Source: Anisakis pegreffii
Taxonomy: Eukaryota > Nematoda > Chromadorea > Rhabditida > Anisakidae
DNA: 64,000 bases
Reading direction: 5' to 3'
Assembly (NCBI GenBank): GCA_035041965.1
Contig: JAPYMA010000509.1
Span: 62,001 to 126,000 of the forward strand
A model generated the notes under the pieces. That model was not told the DNA's origin, ran no database searches, and was given only the letters and a program-made list of their open reading frames with translations. The translations under genes and the position numbers were made by a program. Below, in pieces: positions 34,336 to 46,300 of the stretch. Positions within the stretch are counted from its first letter, which is position 1. Every line of letters begins with the position of its first letter.

Positions 34336-37300
34336 GTAAGACACTTTTCCATTTGCTGAGTGATTTTGCAGTGCGGTTTTCATATTCTGTTCTGTCAGTT
34401 CAGTTGAAATATTCCGAATTAAATGATTATCGTTTCCATTTCTACTCAATTGATGATTCTCAAAAGTGAATGATCATATACTGTTCTCTGAAGATCTCAT
34501 TCTTGTTCTGTGTCGCTTCGCTTGAATTAGTTTCGATAGCCTCATCAACGTGCAACTTCTTCTTCGTCAATGATTTCTATTCTCGTTCCTCGAACCCATC
34601 AGAACTTTGCCCTGAAAAAGTCAGTCTCCATCTCATTAACAATCTTACCAACAAGATCAGAAATCAGGTCATTACGATCAAAATCTGCATCGATTATTTT
34701 CAGATTTCGGATGAGATCGGATTAGGTTAAAAAGTTCAGTATTGCGGCGCGCGAGCCAATAAATTTCATTATGATGTAATTTAATAATGATCACAAATTT
34801 GCACTATTTGAAACTGTTATAATTTTTATATCCTTTTTAAGATTTATTTTATGCTTTATTCTTCCGCTCAATTTTGATTAGACGATTCGTATTCACTTTC
34901 AGAATTAACTTCTCTAAATTTTCAGATTCGTTGTATCAAATCAGATTCTTTTTCTTCAGGTTGAATCAACCAACTTCTTAAGTCATTCGTACTTGTTTCC
35001 AGTGTAATGATGTGTAACCGATGCATGCTTTCATGCGTGATTTCTACTAAATTCTCTCATCTTTAGCGTATTATTGCATATTTCTGATCTTGAAATAAAA
35101 TATTTTCACTGGTTTTTGAATTCGTCCATCCTTATTCTGACAGAAAATAATCGGTTTCATAAGAAACTCTTTTCGTCAATTTCATCAATTCCTTGTGCAA
35201 TATTCCACATGGAAACCTCTCCATTGCAAGCAGTAAATGCCATCAGTCATCAGTAAAATAATGTGCTCAAGCATTTGTGGGCGATTTCTTACTTCAGTCA
35301 GTGTTTCTATCCTATTTCTTTATCACTTCATCGCAAGAAGCACCTCCTTGATATCGTGCACATGGAAAGAATAGAACAGGAAAATGTCAGTAATATTAGG
35401 GAGCAATGCGGAATAATAAGGTACCTTTCACTGGGGAACATGCCTCAACGGGTCACAAAACATGTCGTTGATTGAGATGCGGATTGAAAGTTGGTTTCAA
35501 TGTTGTTTTTTGCAACACTACTGTTTTGCTTATTTTTCGACAACTTATCATCACCTCTACATTGCAATTGGCATGAACTGACGTTTTTCTAAAACTTGTT
35601 CTGTCACAAGGGGCTCAGTCAAAAGAGAATATGAGTGTTTGCACCCGTGCTTATTTTTAATCAAAATACACATTTTTAGTCATGACAAGATACTTGAAAC
35701 AAAGGTGACTGTCAAAATAAGAACACTTTAAAGTGGAAATTCATAGCCTTATGGTATTCGTAATCATCTTTTCAAGCCTCTTAAAATGATATGTTTCTCA
35801 TCCTTCATCTTCAGTTATATTGTTCAGTCAGAGCAATTTAATCCATGATCGGTGAATGAAACGACAAAATTCATCAATTTCCCGTGGCATGATCAAATCT
35901 GAATTGAAGATGAGTCATTTCTAATCAGCTTCGCAGCTTTACCAAAAATATGAGAAGAATCGCGCATTTTTGAATCAGAAAATATTCTCGTCGCATGCCT
36001 TCCTATCGGATTTGAAGCACCTTCCTACATCTTCATTCGTTTTTTGATCAGTTCCCCTCCTGGGAAGATAGAATTTTTGTGTTGCCTTCCTCTCGTTCAC
36101 TTCGCTCCCGGACGGGCGCAATCGCCCGACTAAAAAGTTACTCTCCTCCGACGAAAACTGCATCCAACAACAGCACTTTGTCATAAGATTTATGTTACAC
36201 TACGAAGTAACCAAATTTCCCTCGCTTATGTGAGCAGACCGTTTCGGCACGCAATCAACACTCTCACAACAGATCACATATGTTTATAGGAGTATTGTAG
36301 GGGTAAACATCAAGAATTTGAGGCAAAAGACTTGTGAGGGCAAATACTCATAAACATGCTTCGGAATTACACTGTATAAAGTTTATAAGACGTTAAAGAC
36401 ATAACAATTTCATTGCAAGACACCACAGAGTTGAGCAGAAATCTGTTGAACTTCTCAAATGATAAATATTTTCAAATAATCGAGATTAGTTTTGGGGGTT
36501 CGAATGTAATGAATATTTTAAGAGTAAAAATGACTGCAGAGAACGCAACAAGCCTTTTTTAATTGATAAAAATGAAACAAGGGTCTGTCTAAAGATACTT
36601 GTTTACGCTGCCACTTTATGCTGATTTTATACTGCATTCGATATCATTGGTGTTTTTTTCGATGGTTACTTAGCACTGATAAGGGATGTGCATGCCGCTT
36701 CGATGCATTATCATGTCATTGTGAGATCGTAGCTTCGCAATTGCAATCTACCGATAACGGCAATCAGTAGAGGTACATTGCTCAATAAACACAGTGCATT
36801 GCTTATAATCAAAATATTTATCGCCATCGCAATCCATCGATTATTTTGTATGTCAATTGCTTAGCACTCACCGCTCTTGATGCAAAATCCTTCTCAACTG
36901 AAACGTCGTACCGAGAAATTCTTGAGTGAGTCCTGTGAAGAAAATACTGATCTTCGAGAACTGCAACGTCGTGCCAAAAAGTTGTTAACTGAGCCGTCAA
37001 AAGAAATTGCTCACCTTCGAGAATACGTCTCTGGGAAAAAACCATCAGCAACTGCCACTACTTTTACTTCCAGTGTAAGTACCCATATTCCGATTCGAAA
37101 CATTGGCCCAAAAAGTCAGTTCACCGAACGTGTGCGTGTTTCTTCAACGGGAGCTGGTTTTGAACGAATGAGTTTTAATACCAGCGATTCTGATGCATTT
37201 GCATCACAAAGTCTTCCATCTTCACAGATCAGAAGCTCTCGATCAGAGCCCAGAACCAGTGCTTCGAAATGCTTCTCAGATACGGATTCTCCTGACAGCT

Positions 37301-40300
37301 TTCGTGTGGACTCAGAAACGTATCCAATCCACAGAACGACGAGTAAAACAACTCGAACTGAGCGAGTCTATTACTCATTACCACCTGAAGAATCACCGAT
37401 TAACCCTCACTCGATGAAGGTTTCTAGTGAACAGTCTCGGTGTTCGACAACACCGCTAACAAATCGAGCAGGTATGAAAGTTAGTTCACGTCTATCACGT
37501 CCATCAGCTATACCTACTCTCATTCGAAATACCTCATCAGCTGATAGTCACTTACCTTCATGGAACATTAGAAGTGGTGATGTTGGAGAGTATGCACGTG
37601 ATGCTACTCAGTCAAGTCCTACTGTTGCACGATCCACTTATGTCGCCAGGAAATGGGTTTCTTCATCAACTGGCTCATCGCCTACATCGTTGGAACGACC
37701 GTCGAAAGTGCCTAAACCTTCAATCAGGTCACCTTTATCACCAACACAGTACCGTACAGCAATGACAGCAACCAGCACTCATTCGTCGCCAGGTCGAGGA
37801 TTCCCAGCAAATATTCAACAGTCGACAAACCTCTCCGATTTCGATATCACTCCTTCTGAAGGCACCATATCGTTGCTGTCAGAGAACGTAGAGATCGGCC
37901 GTGATCAAGCTACGAATCCAACGCTGGCATCGAGCCCTACGAAAACTATAACTCATGTAAGAATTGCTCAGCAGCCTGCAGCTGTATATACAACTGTCTC
38001 TGGAGGTAAAACTAAAAGTCGATTACCTGATTCTGAAATGACTGTCTCGCAGCAACAGAAGATATCTTCTTCACTAACTGGCGATGAAATTGACAAGAAA
38101 CCACTTGATGTAGTGTGCTCATTGAAACCAACCGATGAAATCAATTTTCAACCGTTAGACTCTGCGATTCGAATTCATTCAACGTTAAGAAGTAAGCTAC
38201 CAAATTTGCAAACAATCACTCACACTCAGATTGAATCTGAAACTTCGCCTGTGAGCAGTAAAATGGTGTTTAATGAAGGGCTGAAACCATCTCCAAATGT
38301 AATAAGACAGGCAGAAATTGATCAATCAATAGAAGAGACCCCTACGAAGATTCCGTCTTCATCAGTTACCAAATCATTAAGACCACCTACTCCACCGAGG
38401 AGACCATTGCTGAAGCATTCTGTTGCTACTGCGGGTGACACTTCAACTGGAACTCCTGCGAATGAAGTTGAAAAAGAAATGCAATTCAAAGCTTCAAAAG
38501 CACTCAATGCCATGGGATCGCCTGTACCATCGACTGGAACACCTCAAAAATATGATTTACCTCAACATATAGCTGCATTCAGCAATGAAAATGAGGATAC
38601 CTCAAATGAGATTGTAAAACATCGAGAACCTGTTCTAACTTCAACGCCTTCGCCAATTTCACATACACACGGTTCTGAAAATGTAATTAAAGTAAGTGAA
38701 GTTCAGATAACCTCTCCAGTATCATCATGTCTACCATGGGCGGTAAATGTACCAACTGCTATAAATACTGATGTAAAGATTACTGAACAGCATGATGAAG
38801 AGGTCGATAAAATCCCATCGAAATCATCCACCATCACACCAGTACGACTGAATGATGACCAGTTCCGACAAACATCAAGTATCAATATATCATTTCAGGA
38901 TGCAAATGCATCCAATAAGTCTCCAAACGTTGACAGCTCTGATAGAGACATCACTTTTCAACCATCTGCCGATATTATCCAATTACACGTACCATCTCAA
39001 ACGCGTTCTGATTTTAAGATTCTCCCTTGCGATGTTAATGAAGGTTCTGGCGAACGGGATTCATCACCGTCGGCACAGGCTCCACTGCTTAAAGCTAAAG
39101 CCGCAGAAAGTGCCACGATCCATCATCATCCACAGCTGTTAACGTCCGTAATACGTCAGACCATAATGAAACCATCTTGTGAACCTAATGCGGAATCTGG
39201 AATGGATAAGCAACGCCAGCAGGTACCCTCTTCATTGCGGATTTCATCTACCGATGCCACTGGCATACCAAATGATCAGACTCCAATGAAACCATCTTGT
39301 GAACCTGACGCCGAATCTGAAATGGATAAGCAACGCCAGCAGGTACCCTCTTCATTGCGGATTTCATCTACCGATGCCACTGGCATACCAAATGATCAGA
39401 CTCCATTGAAACCATCTTGTGAACCTGCCGCCGAATCTGAAATGGATAAGCAACGCCAGCAAGTACCCTCTTCATTGCAGATTTCATCTACCGATGCCAT
39501 TGGCATACCAAATGATCAGACTCCATTGAAACCATCTTATGAACCTGACGCCGAATCTGAAATGGATAAGCAACGCCAGCAGGTATCCTCTTCATTGCGG
39601 ATTTCATCTACCGATGCCACTGGCATACCAAATGATCAGACTCCATTGAAACCATCTTATGAACCTACTGCCGAATCTGAAATGGATAAAGAACGGCAAT
39701 ACGTATCATCTTCATTGCGACTTTCAGCGACCAATGCCGCTGATATACCAAGTCATCAGACAACCCCCATTAAGCCAACTGATCAAGCTTCTGATATTGC
39801 TGGTTTGAATCAAATCAGTTCATTGCGAGAGCTTGCTACGAAAGCAGTATCGCCGTCATCTCTTACGGAAAAAAGCTTAAATGAAAATTCCGTAGAAGTA
39901 ACAAAAGCCAATGGAGATGCAACTGATGAGCAGTCATCACCATACGGTACTCATACGAGTGGTATTGAATCAAGAATTCGAAATCTAATAGGTCAGCGTT
40001 CGTTCATCAAGTCTCACATGTCTTTCCGAAGCACTGATCAACTAATAGGTTTTTTGAGCACATTTCCTTATCTTATCTCTTCGACTTGAAATAATTTCAG
40101 TTGGATCTGCTCAAAATTTTCGCTTTTAGTGATCTCTTGGCTATTTCTTTTGTCATTAAATTGTTGCGCACAGTGACCATGCAAGCAGTTCTAATTCATC
40201 AAGGTCATGATTCTAATGCTGATACCTCTTCGTCCTCATTGTTGTCAGCACTTATGTCATCGTTTATGATTGCTTGAATATTGTTGGAAGATCTTTCTTC

Positions 40301-43300
40301 ACAATTGTTTTCTTATTCCTGATTGAGTTTGTTTTGCGTACGATAGTGTTCTTGATTTTCAGTAACTGATTGGAAAGGTATATGTTATTGAAGTGTTCTG
40401 AATTCCCACTGCTCTGGATGCTATTGTTGATTCCTGGCAATAAAAATCAGTGCATTGGTGAAAATTGTACGGAGAGATGCAAATTGTTTGACTTTGAAAA
40501 AATAACTTGCAGACGAGCGTGAGAACGTTCAGAAGAAGACATTCACAAAATGGGTTAACTCACATCTGGTACGTGTGAACTGCAAAATTCACGATCTTTA
40601 CATGGATATGCGTGATGGTAAGATGCTCATCAGACTCCTCGAGGTGTTGTCTGGCGAAAGGCTTGTAAGTTCATTTGTTAACATTACTTTTTCGGCAATT
40701 CATTCTGGTTGCAGAAGAACTCAATGTGTTCGTGAAAATTCATTCATGAGAAAAAAAATTCATCCTTGAAACTGCTCATTTCATTTTAGTATTTTATGCC
40801 GAGGAGTTGTGCAGTTGTATATACGATAGGTGATAATTTGAGCAGTTGTATGTTGTTTTGATGAATTGATGCAGCAGCATTTGGAGGATTAAAGCAGCCG
40901 AAGTTTTTCAGTTCACATCAATCATTTGATCCACCAGTTTCGTTGTTATTATCAACATTACCGTCTGCGTTTTGCATAAGACCTATTCGTAAAGCATCTT
41001 TCTATTTCCAAAGAATCGTTTCAAAGGGCACATATAATTTGGAAAAAAATGCAGTCGAATGAGAACACTCAGTAAAAATACTGGTATCGAAGAGTGCTCA
41101 GGGTTATTGAAATCGTTGATTGGAATTATTTCAATGCACTAATATCACTAAGAATTTTTGCAAAGAATGATTCGATTGAATTCCACACACATTTGATCAA
41201 AACTTCTGCAAAATTTTTGAATCGTCCAAGAAATCTAACAGTCCACAGCTAATTTCTCCCTCTCAGAGTCAGTGAATAGCCCAAATGTAAGAAATACGAA
41301 AACTGCTGTCGTTGAGAAATTTCTTGTAGAGCGATTTTCATCATTGCGGAAACAAATTCCTTGAAGTCATTAAATTCTTGCCCCATGGAATTTTAGGAGC
41401 AAATAAAACTGACCAAGGAAATTCAGTCATTGAACCGGTGATTTTTAGTTCAATACAGTTCAGTGATGCTGCAAATAACTTCATCTACCTTTCAGTTTCT
41501 GTTTCCATAAAAACATTGAGATTTTTTGAAAGTTTTGATGTTTGATGTTCAACAACTTCAGCCAAAACCAACGAGAGGCAAAATGCGGATCCATTGTCTG
41601 GAAAATGTGGACAAAGGCCTACAATTTTTGCGCGATCAGCACGTACATCTGGAGAATCTTGGATCACATGACGTCGTGGATGGCAACCCTCGACTCACTC
41701 TCGGCCTCATTTGGACCATCATTCTACGTTTTCAGGTCATTTCTTCTTATCGATCATCTCGACACTTATCCACTTTCCTCAAACCAATTTTGACTCCCAA
41801 ACGGAGATCAGCCCATATTAAAGGCTGTTTCATTCAATGGAGCCATTTCCGTTTATCAGTCGGCAACATCCTTCTGGATGTGTCATTAGTTGCATGACAA
41901 GAGCATATCACACCGAATATCCTATCTGATTGTGAATGCAGGTTATCGATCGCATTGTATTTGTCGTGATGCGAGCTTAGTACAAATATTCTTTGCAAAA
42001 TTCAATAGAGATTCCGAAAGGATTAAGTTATACGTCTTATGGGATGGGATGTACCCACCATTCATCTCTATGTAATCTGGTTGCTTGAATGTATTCAAAT
42101 TGAGCACAGCTGCGGCCTCCAATTACATTATTGCATTTGTTATCGCAGACAATACATTACACTAGTGTAACACTGATTTGTCAATATCGCTTAAAAATAA
42201 CTTTATCCATAAATGAATATAACGCATTCATCGATCCATTATATCTTCCCACTATAAGATTTTATATTCATTGTCATTGATTGATCACCTGAGTGATACT
42301 GAAAGCTCCAGTTGAAGATGATGGAATAGGGGGGGGGGTCCTATTCTTCAACCCTGTCCTGAGGTGCACTCAGAATGATCACTCGATCGTACCAAAACTT
42401 TCTTATGACGATAGCATTGAATGAGTTCACAAATCGGAATTCTTTGATCAGTAATGTCAGAGCTGCAGACCACATCAGTCATTTGAGGTAGTAACAATTG
42501 AAGTGCTTAGCAATTCTCATTGTACCATCTAACAAAGGCACAAAAATATAATGTTAGCTGTGTCGTGTTGTGTAATCCAAGCTTTTTGTTCTGTGGCATT
42601 ATTCTGGTTTTATTTACAATGGTGACTGATTGCAAACAAATGTGTTTTTTGTTGAAGTTTTAGCATTAGCTGTGTAATGATGGATGCGATGTTTAGGTAG
42701 TTGAAAGGGCTGTATTCACATTCTTTTGACTCATCCAAATAATCCACATCTGTGGTATAAAACCCCCAGAATTCGTCACTCTTTTTGTGTGCCAAAATCC
42801 TGTCAATGAGGGAGGATGGATACTAATGAATTTCGTAGATGCAGGGATGAATGCTGATAGCTTGAGTAATTAGCATGTAAGTGCACTGAATAATGCAAAG
42901 AATTTTTTATTTCAGATTCAAGACATCACATTCGAAGATGCAGACAATCAGGAGACTCGTAGTGCTAAAGAAGCACTTTTGTTGTGGTGTCAAATGAAAA
43001 CCGCAGGTTATCCAAATGTGAATGTGCGTAATTTCACAACATCATGGCGTGATGGCTTAGCATTCAATGCACTTATCCATAAGCATAGACCTGACCTTAT
43101 CGAATATGATAAATTACAAAAATCGAACGCTCTGTTCAATCTCGGAAATGCGTTTGATACGGCCGAACAACAACTTGGCCTCATGAAATTCCTCGATCCA
43201 GAAGGTTTGTTCTCATACATTCTTTGACAATTCACCTAACATGGAAAGATGAAACTGTATAAAGATAGAACAATTCTTGCCAAGATTCTTGTTATATACA

Positions 43301-46300
43301 TCCAATATTCTTTTCGAAAAATTATTCTCGTTAAATGTAGTAAAATCGCTCAGTTTCAAATTTTCTGTGACTTAATTCTCATGTAAGTAAACTAAGATTG
43401 AAGAGAGTTTAACGTGACTCATATCCAATGAACTTCCTTAATCCACTTGATCGCCTAAAACTCCTAACTATAACAGAATCCCCAAAATTCTTCTTGTTTT
43501 TCCTTCAAAATTAATCATCGTTTAATCGCAATATGTGTACTTCACCCAATTCAGTGCACTGATTTAAGTATACTATCGAAAGGCATATGTATTTCACTCT
43601 TCTTGAAAGATTGATGATGATACATTATAAAGTCAGAAAGCGATCTATGAAATTTCGAGTTTAATCCTCACAATACCACATTTGTCCGTAAAAAGGGACC
43701 AATTTTGCAAAATGCACAGATTTATCTCATTATGCGTATTGAAAGTTTACTAAAAATTGCAGATGTAAATGTTGATATTCCGGATGAAAAATCAATAATC
43801 ACCTATGTGGTTACTTATTATCATTACTTCAATAAAATGAAACAAGAAACAATCCAAGGGAAACGTATCGGCAAGGTTCGTTCGAATTATCCATAAGATC
43901 ACCTCGAAACTGCCTTCTTGAAATGTTTTCGATCAGCTTTTGTATTGAAATTTTTTCTGCTCTGATCCTAAGTATGAAAATCTTTATTGTGATAAACATT
44001 ATGCTGTCATAAAAAAGAATTCATCTTTAGGTAGTAAACGAATTGATGGAAAATGAGAAATTGGTCGCTGATTACGAGCGTCTTTCGACTGATCTCTTGG
44101 AGTGGATCAAACGTACCATCGAACAGCTGAACGATCGTCATTTTGTCAATTCACTAACTGGTGTTCAGAGACAGTTAGCTGACTTCAATAACTATCGTAC
44201 GGTAGAGAAACCACCCAAGTGAGTTGGTTCTTTGCTTATCTATTAACAGTTGATTGATTGGAACATGTGAACCAATGCGTTCCTGACGTGAAATTGACTA
44301 TTGAGACTTTTGCTATCGCTGTTTGAATTTCATAGTTCTTCAGACATTGGTCTGTTCTACATCAAATATTAAACGATCAACTAAGACAGTCTGGTACGTC
44401 CAATGCACTGATAACACTAACCCATATTCAGTCATTCATCAAAAGTTATGAAAGTAAAGAATGCTATACCGTATGATTGGGAATAAATCATTTTCGAATA
44501 AATCGTCAAGGGAGAAATAAATTGTTTATCGTAAGCAGTGAAACTTAAAAGCGATTTTCCGCTTGTATTTTAAAAGCTCAAGAAAGCCCAACGTTCTCAA
44601 TATGATTAATAGCATGTGAGCTGATTTTACTGTTCAAAATAATTCTTCAACGATTTTTCAGATTCAATGAAAAAGGTGAATTGGAAGTTTTGCTGTTCAC
44701 CATTCAAAGTAGTATGCGTGCAAATAATCAAAGACCATATCTACCGCGTGAGGGAAAACTCATCGCGGACATCAATCGAGCTTGGGAGAATCTCGAGAAA
44801 GCAGAACATGAACGCGAATTAGCGCTCAAAGAAGAACTCATCAGGTTCATTCAATTCATTTATAATTGATAGCGTTGTACATGAACAGCTGAATAGCCAC
44901 TGCGCATGCTATAAGTTATCAATGAAGGAAACGATTCATATTTATAATCTAAACTTGCATTAAGCTGTTACCCGAATACTTTTCGTTTGCAGGCAAGAGA
45001 AACTTGAGCAATTGGCGGCACGTTTCGATCGTAAAGCTGGAATGCGTGAAACATGGTTGAGTGAGAATCAACGACTTGTTAGTCAGGATAACTTCGGTAC
45101 TGACTTGCCGAGCGTTGAAGTAAGTTATCATTCTTGTGCTCATTGACAATCAGGCTTCATAGTACGATCCAAATGAAATCACATTCACGATCAGTGTTCT
45201 CACAATAGCCATCTTTTAGGCTGCGACGAAGAAACATGAAGCTATTGAAACAGATATCTACGCATACGAGGAACGTGTACAAGCGGTTGTCGCGGTTGCT
45301 GGTGAACTAGAAGCAGAGAACTATCACGATATTGATCGCATCAATGAGAGGTGCGTTTCAGACGGAATCACAACTGATCTCAGTTCAAAATTTGCGTTCT
45401 TATTCAGTGAAAAACATCTGCAATTGTTGAATTTAATTGAATCTTTCGTCTAATTCATGTGAATTATTCAATTTCCTGGATATGTTCCGCACTGCTGTAT
45501 CGGAAATATTCATAGTGCACGAACTACGATTTAGATTCTGGATTGTTTCAGAAAAGAAAATGTCCTTCGGTTATGGAACTATCTATTGGAATTACTTCTC
45601 GCAAGACGTGTACGTCTGGAATTGTCGATGGCCATTCAACGCATCTTCCACGAGATGGTTTATGTTTTGGATTGGTGTGACGAGATTAAGGTATTTGTTG
45701 TTTTGTTTTCATTGTATTGCGTTGTTCAACATCGTCAATCTACATCACATTATCTCATAGTGGTGTTATTTGTCAATCAATTGACCTGTAAATAATAATT
45801 TCAGGGACGTTTGCTATCCGAAGATCTTGGACAACACTTAATGGATGTAGAAGACTTGCTGCAGAAACATGCTCTGCTGGAATCTGATATCAACATTGTT
45901 GGTGATCGTGTGAAGAATGTTAACGGTCAAGCTGAGAAATTCACCTCCCCGAATGGACCTGATGGCAGCGGTATGTGTCGTTTACATTCATTTCTTTGCC
46001 CTTTTTCAAGCATCGCTTAGTTCTAAACTTTGACACACAACTCAATTCTAATATATTTGTAACTGAACACTTATGAATCTTAATTCTTCGTCTGTTTATT
46101 GGAGTTGTTTTATTGGAGTTCGGTGCAGACGAACAAAACATTTCGAAAGGTAACTTTCTAAAATATAATGTTATGTGCGATTCTGGAAATATCGCTAAGT
46201 GGAAATTTCGTTGAATATTGTTGCTCATTGCTCGCCATCCACTGAAATGCGATGATGTGACATTTACGTTTTAAAGGATACAAACCGGTTGAACCATCTT

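Noticed and set aside
37193..39142. Short ORFs in other frames across the giant exon
   Set aside because: They are shadows of the 3.2-kb frame; none has independent support.
36880..40048. Giant exon as a simple cassette between spectrin exons 1 and 2
   Set aside because: Exon 1 ends in phase 1, but the only acceptor before the frame (36,864) enters in phase 0 and a stop lies directly upstream. It fits as an alternative first exon, not as an internal insertion.
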